Of a DNA stretch of 64,000 nucleotides, positions 8,290 through 18,786 are shown in pieces. Positions within the stretch are counted from its first letter, which is position 1; each line of letters starts with the position of its first letter. A program made the position numbers and the translations under genes. The notes below the pieces were generated by a model, which saw only the letters and a program-made list of their open reading frames with translations, did not search any database and was not told the DNA's origin. The stretch comes from Actinomycetota bacterium (GTDB lineage Bacteria; Actinomycetota; Acidimicrobiia; Acidimicrobiales; JAJPHD01): positions 1-64,000 of the forward strand of contig JAJPHD010000009.1 in NCBI GenBank assembly GCA_021325455.1. The letters run 5' to 3'.

Positions 8290-9624
8290 GTGGTGGAGCC
8301 GAGCGACAGCGACCTGGCTCGGGAGGTGGTGCCTCTCCTGCAGGACCTGCTCCGAGCCGACACCTCCAACCCGCCGGGCCACGAGACCCGCGCCGCCGTG
8401 GTGCTCAAGGCCTATCTGGAGGCGGCAGGCCTGCCCTGCGAGCTGGTGGCAAGGGAGCCGGAGCGCGCCAACCTGATCGCCCGCATAGAAGGAACGGGTG
8501 AGGGGCCGTCACTCGCCCTCCTCGGCCACACCGACGTGGTCCCGGTCGAGGACGCCCCCGACTGGGAGAGGGGGCCGTTCTCCGGGGACCTCGACGACAA
8601 CGGCTACGTCTGGGGACGGGGCGCCGTCGACATGAAGAACCAGACCGCCGCCCGGGCCGTGGCCATAGCCCTGCTGGCCCGCTCCGGCTGGCGCCCGCGA
8701 GGAGACCTGGTGTTCGTGGCCCAGGCCGACGAGGAGGACGGCACACACCAGGTCGGCCTCACCTGGCTGCGTCACCAGCGCCCCGATCTGGCTTGCGACT
8801 ACTCGCTGGACGAGGGGGGAGGGATGCGCCTGGAGCTGGCCGATGGCCGGGTCCTCGTCACCCTGAACGTGGGCGAGAAAGCCACCCTGCCTGCCCTGGT
8901 GACCGTCCTCGGGGAGGCTGGCCACGCCTCGGTCCCCTCCCCCAGCAACGCCGTCCTCCGCCTGTCCACCATCATCGGGCGGCTGGGCCAGTACCAGCCG
9001 GAGCGCACGGTCACCCCTGCCGGGAGGCGCATGCTGGAGCTGCTGGTGGGCTCCCCCGACGGGAACCTGGAGGAGGCCATCGCCAGGGCTGGCTCTCTCC
9101 ACCCCTGGCTGGAGCGCACCCTGCCGGCCCGCTTCTGCACCACCATCTCCCCCACCCGGCTCACCGGGTCCCCCGCCCGCAACGTCATCCCTTCCCGGGC
9201 CAGCGTGGAGTGCGACTGCCGGGTGCTGCCAGGCACCACGCCGCCCCAGCTCGAGGCCGAGCTTCGCCGGGCCCTCGGTGACGACCTCGCCTACGAGATC
9301 GCCTTCCTGGAGGAGCCCACGGGAGGCACCACCTCGCCCGTTGACTCCCCCCTCGCCCGCATCTGCCAGGAGTTCCTTGACCGCCACGACCCCGGGGCCA
9401 CGGTCTTCCCCACCATAAGCACCGGGTTCAACGACTCCCACTTCATGCGGGAGAGCTTCGGGACGACGGCATACGGTTTCTCGCCCTTCAGGCGCTCCGC
9501 CGACATCGATGAGGATGCCAGGGCCCATGCCCGCAACGAGCGGGTCCACGTGGAGGACCTGGTGCACACCACCCGGTTCCACCTCTTCGCCGCCCAGCGC
9601 CTGAGCGAGGTAGGAAGGGCCTGA
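8290..9624 (+). CDS. M20-family metallopeptidase (dipeptidase / ArgE / DapE superfamily)
   Basis: 444 residues with all expected metal ligands: GHTDVVPV (His about 77), GRGAVDMKN (bridging Asp), ADEED (catalytic and metal Glu), DYSLDEG, and a C-terminal His in FNDSHFMRE. The dimerisation domain lies in between (about 190-310). Cytosolic di-zinc hydrolase that would cut amide bonds of peptides or N-acyl amino acids. GTG 8290 is four bases after the lipoprotein stop, so translation is probably coupled. The pairing suggests that what the lipoprotein captures is hydrolysed by this enzyme. Confidence 0.88.
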   Translation: MVEPSDSDLAREVVPLLQDLLRADTSNPPGHETRAAVVLKAYLEAAGLPCELVAREPERANLIARIEGTGEGPSLALLGHTDVVPVEDAPDWERGPFSGDLDDNGYVWGRGAVDMKNQTAARAVAIALLARSGWRPRGDLVFVAQADEEDGTHQVGLTWLRHQRPDLACDYSLDEGGGMRLELADGRVLVTLNVGEKATLPALVTVLGEAGHASVPSPSNAVLRLSTIIGRLGQYQPERTVTPAGRRMLELLVGSPDGNLEEAIARAGSLHPWLERTLPARFCTTISPTRLTGSPARNVIPSRASVECDCRVLPGTTPPQLEAELRRALGDDLAYEIAFLEEPTGGTTSPVDSPLARICQEFLDRHDPGATVFPTISTGFNDSHFMRESFGTTAYGFSPFRRSADIDEDARAHARNERVHVEDLVHTTRFHLFAAQRLSEVGRA

Positions 9625-9747
9625 GAGGGCCGGGGCGCCTCCCATTGCCGGCGCTCCCCGAGGAGAGAAGGGGAACCGGCGGTGGAGATGCTCGAGGGGG
9701 GCATAGCCGTTGGGGCCCCACGAGGACGCCAACAGGGCCGGCGACGC

Positions 9748-11295
9748 TCACTCGGCGGTGGCCAGGGGGTCCAGGTTGAGTCCGGTCCGCCCCCTCAGCC
9801 CCCCCAGGATCATGGCCACCACCGAGACGATGGCCAAGAAGAGGGCCGAGGCCACGAACCCGTGGGTGACCAGCGATCCGCTGTGGCGGTTGGCCCCCAC
9901 CACGAGCCCGAACACCAGGCTGGTGAAGGCCAGCCCCATGGCCGTGCCCATGCCCCTCGTCATGTTGAGGACCCCCGCTGCCACCCCGGACTGCTCCCGG
10001 GGCGCCGAGCCCATGATGGCGGCGTTGTTGGGAGGGGTGAAGAGGCCGAGCCCCGCCCCGAGGAGGGCCAGCTCACCAAGGAAGGCCCCCAGGTTGTCGT
10101 GGAACAGCGCCAGGCCGACGAACATGGCCGCCGCCAGGGCCATGCCCGAGACCGTGAGGGGGCGGGCGCCCACCTTGTCGGCCAGCCTGCCGGCCAGAGG
10201 GGCGACCACCCCCAGAGCCACGGGCATGACCGTCAGCTCCAGGCCGGCCCGCCCGGGCCCGATGCCAAGGCCCCTCTCCAGGAAGAAGGGCACCACGAAC
10301 AGCACGCCGAACAGCACCAGGTAGGAGAGGAGGCCGCTGGAGATGCCCGCCGAGAACGGGACCCGGCGGAACAGGGACAGGTCCAGCATGGGGGCGAAGA
10401 AGTGCCGCTCCCTCAGCACGAAGGCCCCCACCAGCACCGCCGAGGCCACGAGCAAGCCGATGATGAGCGGCGAGCCCCAGCCCGCCTCGTCCCCGAACGA
10501 CACCGCCGCCAGGAAGCAGATCACGGCGGGCACGAACAGCCCTAGGCCCAGCCAGTCGAAGCGGACCCTTTCCTGCAGGTGGCGGGAGCGCGGGATGAGG
10601 AACCAGCCAAGGGCCGTGCCCAGGATGCCCACGGGCACGTTCACGAAGAAGATGAGCCGCCACCCCCCGAGGGCTATGAGCAGCCCGCCCACGGTCGGCC
10701 CCAGGGCGAGCCCCAGGGCCTGGGCCGCCCCCTGGATGCCTATCCCTCGGCCCAGCTTGTCCGGGGGCATGGCCAGGTAGATGATGGCGACGCTGTTGGC
10801 CTGGAGCATGGCCGCCCCCCCGGCCTGCAGCACTCGGAACCCGTTCAGGGCGAGGAGGCTCGGCGCTATGCCGCACAGGCCCGAGCCCACGATGAAGACC
10901 ATGAAGCCATAGGTGTAGAGGAGCTTGCGCCCGATCATGTCGGCGAAGCGCCCCACCGCGGTGACCAGGGCCACGAGCACCAACAGGTAGGTGAGGCCCA
11001 CCCAGGTGACCGCTCCCAGGCTGGCGTTGAAGGAACGCTCCAGGGTGGGGAAGGCCAGGGTCACGATGCTGGCGTCCAGCTGGCCCATGAAGGCCCCTAT
11101 GCAGACCGTGCCCACCGCGAACCAGTGGGCATCGGGGCGCCGGCGGATGCGGTCCGGACGGGGGGGCTCGACGAGGATGCGGCGCCAGCCGTGCTGGGGA
11201 CCACCCACGTCCAGCTCGTCGGGACCTGGCTGCGCCGGCCCTTCGGCTGGTTGGCTCTTCGGCTCCCGTTCCGTTCCTCGCTCCTCTCCTGCCAC
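9748..11295 (-). CDS. MFS exporter, DHA2 (14-TM, EmrB/QacA) family
   Basis: 515 residues. After a roughly 55-residue hydrophilic N-terminus come the family motifs: [13 protein letters not shown] in helix 1 (motif D1), [10 protein letters not shown] (motif A) between helices 2 and 3, and [10 protein letters not shown] (motif C) in helix 5, which marks antiporters. The length and helix count fit 14 membrane segments. Proton-driven export of drugs or metabolites is the family role. No TetR or MarR gene is adjacent; the divergent neighbour is the pgmB-like HAD gene 127 bases away. Confidence 0.9.
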   Translation of the reverse strand: MAGEERGTEREPKSQPAEGPAQPGPDELDVGGPQHGWRRILVEPPRPDRIRRRPDAHWFAVGTVCIGAFMGQLDASIVTLAFPTLERSFNASLGAVTWVGLTYLLVLVALVTAVGRFADMIGRKLLYTYGFMVFIVGSGLCGIAPSLLALNGFRVLQAGGAAMLQANSVAIIYLAMPPDKLGRGIGIQGAAQALGLALGPTVGGLLIALGGWRLIFFVNVPVGILGTALGWFLIPRSRHLQERVRFDWLGLGLFVPAVICFLAAVSFGDEAGWGSPLIIGLLVASAVLVGAFVLRERHFFAPMLDLSLFRRVPFSAGISSGLLSYLVLFGVLFVVPFFLERGLGIGPGRAGLELTVMPVALGVVAPLAGRLADKVGARPLTVSGMALAAAMFVGLALFHDNLGAFLGELALLGAGLGLFTPPNNAAIMGSAPREQSGVAAGVLNMTRGMGTAMGLAFTSLVFGLVVGANRHSGSLVTHGFVASALFLAIVSVVAMILGGLRGRTGLNLDPLATAE

Positions 11296-11422
11296 CTCTG
11301 CCTACCGGGGCCACAGTAGGGCCCCCGGCCGAGGGCCAACCAGGGAACCCGGGGAGAAGGCCGGCCCTCTCGCCCCGGCGAGCACCGGCGGGGGATGGCT
11401 GGGGGGCCATAGGCTCGGGGCC

Positions 11423-12175
11423 GTGCTCGGCCTGCCCGACGGAGCCCGTGCCTGCCTGTTCGACCTGGACGGAGTGCTCACCAGCACGGCCAGGGTCCAC
11501 GCCGCGGCCTGGAAGGAGATGTTCGACGCCTACCTCCGAACCCGCTCCCGGCGCACGGGGGAGCCGTTCGTCCCCTTCGACGCCGAGAGGGACTACGACG
11601 AGTACGTGGATGGCAAGCCCCGTCTGGACGGCACCCGCTCCTTCCTCCAGTCGCGCGGCATCTCCCTCCCCGAGGGCCACCCCGACGACCCGCCGGGCAG
11701 CGAGACGGTCCACGGGCTCTCCCGGCGCAAGAACGATCTGGTGCTCGAGAAGATCCGCTCAGGAGGAGTGGAGGCATACGAGGGGTCCGTGCGCTACCTC
11801 CAAGAGGTCACCAGGGCCGGGCTGGCCAGGGCTGTCGTCTCGTCCAGCGCCAACTGCCATGACGTGCTGGTGGCAGCGGGGATCGAGGGCTTCTTCGACG
11901 CCCGGGTCGACGGGGTGGTGGCCGAGCGCGAGCATCTGGCCGGCAAGCCCGCTCCCGACACCTTCCTCGCCGCCGCCCGGGCCCTCGGCGTCGAGCCGGC
12001 CGAGGCAGTGGTGTTCGAGGACGCCCTGGCCGGGGTGGAGGCAGGCCGGGCCGGCGGCTTCGGCCGTGTGATAGGCGTCGACCGGGTGGGCCAGGCCGCC
12101 GAGCTGAGGGCCCACGGTGCCGACCTCGTGGTGAGGGACCTGGCCGAGCTGATAGAGGAGGGCGCCAGGCGGTGA
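11423..12175 (+). CDS. pgmB: HAD hydrolase, beta-phosphoglucomutase-like
   Basis: 250 residues. HAD motifs: FDLDGVLTS (nucleophile and acid/base Asp), SSSAN (motif II), GKPAPDTF (Lys) and [13 protein letters not shown]. The cap domain between motifs I and II has the beta-phosphoglucomutase layout ([13 protein letters not shown]). It would convert beta-glucose-1-phosphate to glucose-6-phosphate. The start is GTG 11423; upstream sequence in the same frame is antisense to the exporter gene and not coding. Its stop overlaps the next start (GTGA, 12172-12175). Coupling to a GH65 phosphorylase, which releases beta-glucose-1-phosphate, strongly supports the call; Rv3400-Rv3401 of Mycobacterium tuberculosis has the same pairing. 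Confidence 0.88.
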   Translation: MLGLPDGARACLFDLDGVLTSTARVHAAAWKEMFDAYLRTRSRRTGEPFVPFDAERDYDEYVDGKPRLDGTRSFLQSRGISLPEGHPDDPPGSETVHGLSRRKNDLVLEKIRSGGVEAYEGSVRYLQEVTRAGLARAVVSSSANCHDVLVAAGIEGFFDARVDGVVAEREHLAGKPAPDTFLAAARALGVEPAEAVVFEDALAGVEAGRAGGFGRVIGVDRVGQAAELRAHGADLVVRDLAELIEEGARR

Positions 12176-14580
12176 TCCAGCACCCCAACTTCCCCATAGA
12201 GCCCTGGCAGGTGAGGGAGACCCACCTGGACCTCGACATCCTGGCCCAGACCGAGTCCATCTTCGCCCTGGCCAACGGGCACATCGGCTGGCGGGCCAAC
12301 CTTGACGAGGGCGAGCCCCACGGCATCCCTGGTTCCTACCTGAACGGCGTCTTCGAGCTGCACCCCATGCCCTACGCCGAAGCCGGCTTCGGCTATCCAG
12401 AGTCGGGCCAGAGCCTCATAAACGTGACCAACGGGAAGCTCATCCGGCTGCTCGTGGACGACGAGCCGCTGGACATCCGCTACGGCCAGCTCCGGCACCA
12501 CGAGCGCTGCCTCGACCTGCGGGCGGGCCTGCTCACCCGGGACACGGAGTGGACATCGCCAGCCGACTGCACTGTCCGAGTCCGTTCCACCCGCCTGGTC
12601 TCGTTCACCCAACGGGCCGTGGCGGCCATCCGCTACGAGGTGGAGCCCGTCGACACCCAGGCCCGGGTGGTGCTCCAGTCCGAGCTGGTCGCCAACGAGG
12701 AGCTGCCCCGGGCCAGCGGGGATCCGAGGGAGGCGCTAGGGGCCACTCCGGCGCTGATCTCGGAGCACCACGCTGCCCGTGACGGCCTGGCCCAGCTCAT
12801 CCACTCCACCCAGCTCAGCACCATCCGGGTCTCGGCCGCCATGGACCACGTCATCACCGGGCCCGAGGGGCTCAAGGTCATGGGGGACTCCACTCGGGAC
12901 TGGGCCCGGGTGACGGTCGCCGTGACCCTCGAGCCCGGGGAGAAGCTGTGCCTGGTCAAGTTCGTCGCCTACGGCTGGTCGGCGACCAGGTCCCTGCCCG
13001 CCCTGCGGGACCAGGCGATGGCGGCCCTCACCGCCGCCAGGATCACGGGCTGGGAAGGACTGGTTTCCGAGCAGCGGGACTATCTCGACGACTTCTGGGC
13101 CCATGCCGACGTGGAGCTGGACGGGGACCCCGAGATACAGCAGGCAGTCCGGTTCTCCCTCTTTCACGTGCTGCAGGCGGGAGCCAGGGGCGAGCGCCGG
13201 GCCATCCCCGCCAAGGGGCTGACCGGGCCGGGCTACGAGGGGCACACCTTCTGGGACACCGAGACCTTCGTGCTCCCGGTCCTCATGCACACCGCTCACC
13301 GGGCCGCGGCCGACGAGCTGCGCTGGAGGCACAGCACGTTGCCAGCGGCGAGGGAGCAGGCCCAGCGCCTGGGACTGGCCGGGGCGGCGTTCCCGTGGCG
13401 CACCATCCGGGGCGAGGAGTGCTCGGGGTACTGGCCTGCGGGCACAGCGGCCTTCCACGTCTCCGCCGATGTGGCCGATGCCGCCCGGCGCTACGTCGAG
13501 GCCAGCGAGGACATGGAGTTCGAGCGGGAGGTGGGCCTGGAGCTGCTGGCCGAGACCGCCCGGCTATGGAAGGCCCTGGGCCACAACGGCGACAACGGTG
13601 AGTTCCGCATCGACGGGGTCACCGGGCCCGACGAGTACAGCGCCATTGCCGACAACAACGTCTATACGAACCTCATGGCCCGCCACAACCTGCTGGCTGC
13701 CGCCGAGGCCGCCGGCAGGCACCCTGACCGGGCGGGCGAGCTGGGCATCGGCGAGGAGGAGGTGGCGGGCTGGGTGGCAGCGGCCAAGACCATGGTGGTG
13801 CCCTACGACGAGGTGAGGGGGGTGCACCCGCAGTCGGAGGGGTTCACCCACCACCAGGTGTGGGACTTCGCCTCCACCCCACCGGAGACGTACCCGCTCC
13901 TCCTCCACTACCCGTACTTCGACATCTACCGCAAGCAGGTGGTGAAGCAGGCGGACCTGGTGCTGGCCATGCAGCTGTGCCCCGACCAGTTCTCGGATGA
14001 GGAGAAGGCGCGCAACTTCGCCTACTACGAACGGATAACCGTCCGGGACTCCTCGCTCTCCGCCTGCAGCCAGGCCGTCATGGCCGCCGAGGTGGGCCAC
14101 CTCGACCTCGCCTACGACTACCTGGGGGAGACCGCCCTCATAGATTTGGACGACCTGCAGCACAACACCAGGGACGGCGTCCACCTGGCCTCCCTGGCGG
14201 GGAGCTGGCTGGCCCTCGTGGCTGGCTTTGGGGGGATGAGGGCGCGAGAAGGCGTGCTGTGCTTCGCCCCCCGGCTGCCTCGGCAGCTCCGCGGCCTCTG
14301 CTTCACCGTATGGTGGCGTGGCAGGAGGCTGCGAGTCGAGATCAAGGCTGCTTCCGCCGGGGAGACCGCCACCTATCGGCTGGCAGCCGGACCCGCCCTC
14401 GAGATCCGCCATCACGGGGAGAGCGTCCTCGTCGAGGAGGCACAACCGGTCACCTGCCCCATCCCTGCCCCCCCTGCCGGCCTGGTGCGCCCCACCCAGC
14501 CCGCAGGGCGGGAGCCCGCCCACCGTGAGATCGGGGGTCGACCGGCCGACAGCGGCACGCCCGCCTCGCCGGGCCCCTAG
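12172..14580 (+). CDS. Glycoside hydrolase family 65 phosphorylase (trehalose/maltose/kojibiose-type)
   Basis: 802 residues: N-terminal beta-sandwich (about 1-260), helical linker, (alpha/alpha)6 barrel catalytic domain and small C-terminal beta domain. The general acid is the Glu of GPDEY (about 488) within [15 protein letters not shown]. The phosphate site region HHQVWDF and the motif [10 protein letters not shown] are also present. Enzymes of this family phosphorolyse an alpha-linked glucose disaccharide to beta-glucose-1-phosphate. The start overlaps the pgmB-like gene by four bases. The disaccharide cannot be told from sequence by eye; a hydrolase member is also possible. No signal peptide, so cytosolic. 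Confidence 0.88.
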   Translation: MIQHPNFPIEPWQVRETHLDLDILAQTESIFALANGHIGWRANLDEGEPHGIPGSYLNGVFELHPMPYAEAGFGYPESGQSLINVTNGKLIRLLVDDEPLDIRYGQLRHHERCLDLRAGLLTRDTEWTSPADCTVRVRSTRLVSFTQRAVAAIRYEVEPVDTQARVVLQSELVANEELPRASGDPREALGATPALISEHHAARDGLAQLIHSTQLSTIRVSAAMDHVITGPEGLKVMGDSTRDWARVTVAVTLEPGEKLCLVKFVAYGWSATRSLPALRDQAMAALTAARITGWEGLVSEQRDYLDDFWAHADVELDGDPEIQQAVRFSLFHVLQAGARGERRAIPAKGLTGPGYEGHTFWDTETFVLPVLMHTAHRAAADELRWRHSTLPAAREQAQRLGLAGAAFPWRTIRGEECSGYWPAGTAAFHVSADVADAARRYVEASEDMEFEREVGLELLAETARLWKALGHNGDNGEFRIDGVTGPDEYSAIADNNVYTNLMARHNLLAAAEAAGRHPDRAGELGIGEEEVAGWVAAAKTMVVPYDEVRGVHPQSEGFTHHQVWDFASTPPETYPLLLHYPYFDIYRKQVVKQADLVLAMQLCPDQFSDEEKARNFAYYERITVRDSSLSACSQAVMAAEVGHLDLAYDYLGETALIDLDDLQHNTRDGVHLASLAGSWLALVAGFGGMRAREGVLCFAPRLPRQLRGLCFTVWWRGRRLRVEIKAASAGETATYRLAAGPALEIRHHGESVLVEEAQPVTCPIPAPPAGLVRPTQPAGREPAHREIGGRPADSGTPASPGP

Positions 14581-14597
14581 CGCTCCAGGGGGGTCCC

Positions 14598-16055
14598 GTG
14601 CCGGCGTGGGTATCCAGCTGGTTTCCCGCCCCCGACTACTGGCTGAGCCGGCTGGTGCTGGAGCGGGGGCTGGCCCTCGTCTATCTCATCGCCTTCACGG
14701 CGACCCTGGACCAGTTCGTCCCGCTGCTGGGCGAGAGGGGGCTCCTCCCGGTGCCACGCCTGCTGCGCGTCACGAGCTGGCGCTCCACCCCCAGCCTGTT
14801 CCGCCTGCACTACAGCGACCGGGCCCTCTACCTGGCTGCCGGGCTGGGCTGGGCGCTGGCCGCCGCCCAGCTCGCCGGGGGGCCCGACCTCGGACCTCCA
14901 TGGCTGACCATGCTGGTGTGGCTCCTCCTGTGGGCCCTCTACCTCTCGATCGTGAACGTGGGCCAGGTCTTCTACAGCTTCGGGTGGGAGTCCCTCCTCC
15001 TGGAAGCGGGCTTCCTCGCCATATTCCTCGGCTCCAGCCGGGTGGCCCCCCCCATCGTGACCATTTTCATCATGCGCTGGCTGGTGTTCCGCCTGGAGTT
15101 CGGGGCCGGGCTCATCAAGCTCAGGGGCGACCGGTGCTGGCGGGACCTCACCTGCCTCTACTACCACCACGAGACCCAACCCATGCCCAACCCTCTCAGC
15201 TGGTACTTCCACCGCCTCCCGCGGCCGCTGCACAAGGTGGAGGTGGCGTCAAACCATTTCGCCCAGCTGGTTGTCCCCTTCGCCCTCTTCGCCCCCCAGC
15301 CGGCCGCTGACATTGCCGCCGCCGTGGTGGTGGTCACGCAGTCATACCTGCTGCTGAGCGGCAACTTCGCCTGGCTCAACGCCCTCACCATCGTGCTCGC
15401 CACCTCGGCCATGGACGACACCGCCCTCTCCCACGTGGTCCCCGTCGCCCCTCCTGCCCATGCCCTCACCGACCCGGCCTGGTTCGTGGCCCTCGTCCTC
15501 ACCGCCACGGCCCTCGTGGCCGGGCTCAGCTACTGGCCGGCCCACAACCTGGTCTCCAGGCGCCAGCTCATGAACGCCTCGTTCAACAAGCTCCACCTGG
15601 TCAACACCTACGGGGCCTTCGGCTCGGTAACCAAGGTTCGCTACGAGGTGGTGCTGGAGGGCACCGACAGCGACGGGCATTGGCAGGAGTACGAGTTCAA
15701 GGGCAAGCCCGGCTCCCTCCGGCGCCGGCCTCCCCAGGTGGCTCCCTACCACCTGCGCCTGGATTGGCTGATGTGGTTCGCGGCCATCTCGCCCGCCTAC
15801 GCCGAGGGCTGGCTGGTCGCCCTGGTCGGGAAGCTGCTCGCTGCCGATAGGGGGGCGCGCCGGCTGCTGCGCCGGGACCCCTTCGGCGGCCAGCCGCCCG
15901 GGGCGATCCGGGCCCAGCTCTACCGGTACCGGTTCACCACCTTCGGGGAGCGGCGCCGCACCGGCCAGTGGTGGGTGCGTACCTACGCCGGCCAGTACCT
16001 ACCTCCCCTCCGCCTCTCCCGTGACGGCCGGGTCGTGGGGCACATGGAGCGGTAA
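14598..16055 (+). CDS. Lipase maturation factor-like membrane protein
   Basis: 485 residues with about seven or eight hydrophobic segments (for example LALVYLIAFTATL, LTMLVWLLLWALYL and AVVVVTQSYLLLSG). The soluble C-terminal part contains NTYGAFGSVTKVRYE and EFKGKPGSLRRRPPQVAPYH, which are hallmarks of the LMF1 family. Sequence such as LRGDRCWRDLTCLYYHHETQPMPNP-like spacing is also typical. In animals LMF1 helps lipase folding in the ER; the bacterial role is unknown. GTG 14598 starts 17 bases after the GH65 stop, so it may be the third gene of that transcription unit. Confidence 0.82.
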   Translation: MPAWVSSWFPAPDYWLSRLVLERGLALVYLIAFTATLDQFVPLLGERGLLPVPRLLRVTSWRSTPSLFRLHYSDRALYLAAGLGWALAAAQLAGGPDLGPPWLTMLVWLLLWALYLSIVNVGQVFYSFGWESLLLEAGFLAIFLGSSRVAPPIVTIFIMRWLVFRLEFGAGLIKLRGDRCWRDLTCLYYHHETQPMPNPLSWYFHRLPRPLHKVEVASNHFAQLVVPFALFAPQPAADIAAAVVVVTQSYLLLSGNFAWLNALTIVLATSAMDDTALSHVVPVAPPAHALTDPAWFVALVLTATALVAGLSYWPAHNLVSRRQLMNASFNKLHLVNTYGAFGSVTKVRYEVVLEGTDSDGHWQEYEFKGKPGSLRRRPPQVAPYHLRLDWLMWFAAISPAYAEGWLVALVGKLLAADRGARRLLRRDPFGGQPPGAIRAQLYRYRFTTFGERRRTGQWWVRTYAGQYLPPLRLSRDGRVVGHMER

Positions 16056-16095
16056 GGGGGAGAAGTATCTCGATAACCGTGGCTGGTCACCCTCC

Positions 16096-17820
16096 TTAGC
16101 GGCGTTGGACCTGGTCAGCCAACAGCGGGGCACCGGGATCCATGGGGGCTCCTTTCCTGCTACGGAAAGGCGGGCTTGCCAGCCCCGCCGCTTGCTCCTC
16201 AGCGACTGTCGCCCGCCCCTCTGCTTGCGTCGCCCGCTGCTCATCGCCGAGCTTTTCGCCAAGAGGTCCCAGCAATCCTCCAGGGCTTGCCTGCCTCTGC
16301 GGACCAGCCCCGGCGGTGGGCATCGGCGGCCAGCCGGCCCAGGTGAGCAGAATGCCGGTGGCCAGCAAGAAGGACACTGCCGAGCGATCCCCCGGGAGCC
16401 TCGGTGACGCCGATGACGGCCTTGGAAACCTCGGAGGGGGTGGCCATGGGGGGGACGAAGAGGCGGGCCGTCAGCCGATCGTTCCCCGGGAGCTCACAAA
16501 AGGGGGCCAGCGCCAGCATGACCTCCTCCCTGCCGCCAACGACTTGAGCCCAGACCGGTGGCTGGTCCGGGGACCCGGCGACCGGGCGTACCGTTATCCG
16601 CACCTCAGTGACCGGGCCCGTTGGCGGAAGCACGATGATCTCGGGCCGCGTAGTGACATCCACCCGCCCCGACGGCAAATAGCTGGAGGAGAGGGGTAGC
16701 ACTACCGGCATCCTCCCGCCGTGTGGCGCCCATGGTGGAGGCAGGTCGTAAAGGCGATCGGTATCCGCTGCGCTCTTCCCTCCAGACGCTCCTGCCAGAG
16801 CAAGGACCGCTCGCCTGAACGCCTGTCCAACCTCGTCCTGGTGCTCCAGCAGCCTCCAACGCGGGGCGCTACCTCGGTGAGCAGGTGGTTCCTGCCCTCC
16901 TCGGTTAGTGCTCCCTCCTCCACCGAAGCCTCGAGCTCCTTGGCTCCCTCCAGAGCCCACCGCACAGCGGCCTTGCGCAACCCGAGCCGGGGGTCCACGA
17001 CGCTGGCGAGAGCGCCAGCCTCCAGGAGGGCGAGGGCTCGACGAAGAGGATCGGCATCCGTCTCGGCCACCTCGACCAGCAGCGCCAGACGCCCCAGGGC
17101 GTCCCGGAGCCTGTTGGAGGAGTGCGGTGAGGCGACGTATTGGAACCGAGCGCGGGCCCCGGGGTGGGCTAGGGCCTCCAGCCTGGCCCGGTTGCCTGAG
17201 CCGATGAGGGCATCCACAGCAGGCCGCTCCGCCTCGGGCACGCGGGGTTGGTCGATCGGCGATCCGGCCTCGATGGCGATCTCGACCAGAGACCCAGGCT
17301 GGGCGTAGTCGGCTTCGAGTTGGATGTGCTCAGTGATATCGAGGAGCGCGGACCCGGCCGGTCCGGGGGGCCAGTCTCGGAGCGTCCAGGCATGCAACTC
17401 CTCGTCCCAGTTGGCTGCCAGCGGCCGCCAATGGCCCGGGGAACCACCGACCTCATGCCCTCCGTACGTCAGCTCGTTCCCGAGCTCAGTCTCAGGCTCG
17501 TCGGGGCGCGACCGCTCGACGGCGCTACCAGAATGCTGGACGGGCGCCTCGCTGGGGCTGAGGCCAGAGGCCCGGAAGGCAAGGGCTTGGTGGCTGCCCA
17601 GGCCTCGGGTCCGCCATGCCGCCGCCTCGTCCAAACCGACGCCAGAGGCGAGATAGCGAGCCGCCTCCCAGCCGCCTATCCCCGCCTCCTTCCCGCGGAG
17701 AGCGCCCTCGAGGCTCACCCCGGCCTTGCAGTACCCCTCGGCTTGATAGGGGCCAATTCCGGCCTCCAGCCAGCGGACAGCGTCCTCGGGGCCGAGGCCA
17801 GCCCGGGCGAAGACACGCAA
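16096..17820 (-). pseudogene. 13-residue-repeat protein with C-terminal membrane helix, frameshifted
   Basis: The coding signal is split over three frames. Frame 1 (17820 to about 16860) begins with about 6.5 copies of a 13-residue repeat, for example AGLGPEDAVRWLE, AGIGPYQAEGYCK and SGVGLDEAAAWRT, then a middle domain. At a CCCC run near 16853 the protein continues in another frame (WRLLEHQDEVGQAFRRAVL) to about 16400. At a GGGGG run near 16397 it moves to a third frame containing a likely membrane helix (SFLLATGILLTWAGW) and ends at 16096. TTG 17820 is the only start in frame 1; coding-like sequence continues upstream to the stop at 17896. It could be a true pseudogene or sequencing error at homopolymers. 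No family name is assigned. Confidence 0.5.
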
Positions 17821-17895
17821 CTCGAGCGCGCTGACCTGGCGTCCGCTGGCCAGCCGGAGAGGCTGTCCTACACCTCCTGCACCGTCGTGCTCCCA

Positions 17896-18716
17896 TCACG
17901 GCGGGCCGCCTTCGGTACCGAGCCCCTCTGGCTCTGAGCCGGGGGCTGCCAAGCGGAGGAGCCTGGTCAGGTCGCGCAGCGCCCGGCTACGCCGCTGCCG
18001 GATGGCGGCTGTATCCCTGGTGCCGTCCGGCGGGAAGGTGGCTCAGGCATCCCCGCCCACAGGGCTACCCATGCCACTTGGTCCCCGCCGGCCTCTGGTC
18101 GGGGCGCCTCGGCGGGGAGCGCAACCTCAGGGTGGCACGCGAAGGTGAGATAGGCGAGAGCGCAGGCTCCTGCCGCCACTCCGGTCCTCCCGGCCGCGAG
18201 GAGGCACCTGACTGCTTGTCGACAGGCTCGCTCAGCCTCAACCCGAGCCAGTGAGTCGACGGCCTCCTCCGGCACTCCTAGCGGCTCCTCAGCCACGCCG
18301 AGCCACGTCCCGTTGGGTTGGTCACCGGCGCCATCCTCGTGCACTGAGGCCGGCGACCCCTCCAACAACCCGCCCTTGCGCCGCTCGCTTCGCAGCAGAT
18401 CCTGGCGGACATGCCTCATGGCTCGGGCTGCGTAGCGCTCCGGCAGGAGCTCATCGAAAGCTCCCTTCCCCTGTTGCTCACGGTGCTGGCAGGTCACGAG
18501 CAGGCGCATGGCGGTCTCGTTCTGGAGATCTTGAGCAAGTTCGGAGGTGAGCTGGGCCCCGCTGAGCAGAGCCCGGGCCCGTCGCAGCCCTTCTGCTCCC
18601 AGCACCCAGCCGGCCATGGCCTCGTATTGCTTGCCCAACTCGGGGCCAAGGCCCCGGGCTGGCAAGCGCTCCGACGCCTCTGCCGCCACCATTACCCCCT
18701 CAGACCCCGCCGCCAC
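17896..18716 (-). pseudogene. Possible sigma-70-like or regulatory protein with a late frameshift
   Basis: Frame 1 (GTG 18716 or ATG 18692 to about 18040) contains YAARAMRHVRQDLLRSERR, similar in feel to region 2 of ECF or sigma-like proteins, then a helical C-terminal half. Near 18035 (CCC run) the frame changes. The continuation DGTRDTAAIRQRRSRALRDL resembles the last helices of a sigma region 4 domain and runs on to the TGA at 17896-17898. Read without the shift, frame 1 ends in low-complexity sequence at 17967. The assignment is tentative: no full region 4 helix-turn-helix can be pointed to. It sits directly upstream of the repeat protein, probably as an operon. Confidence 0.4.
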
Positions 18717-18786
18717 CGCCGCCCATGTTGATACGCTGACTGGGCGGCGCCTGTCACAACCCCCCCAGCTTCACGCTAAGTAGACC

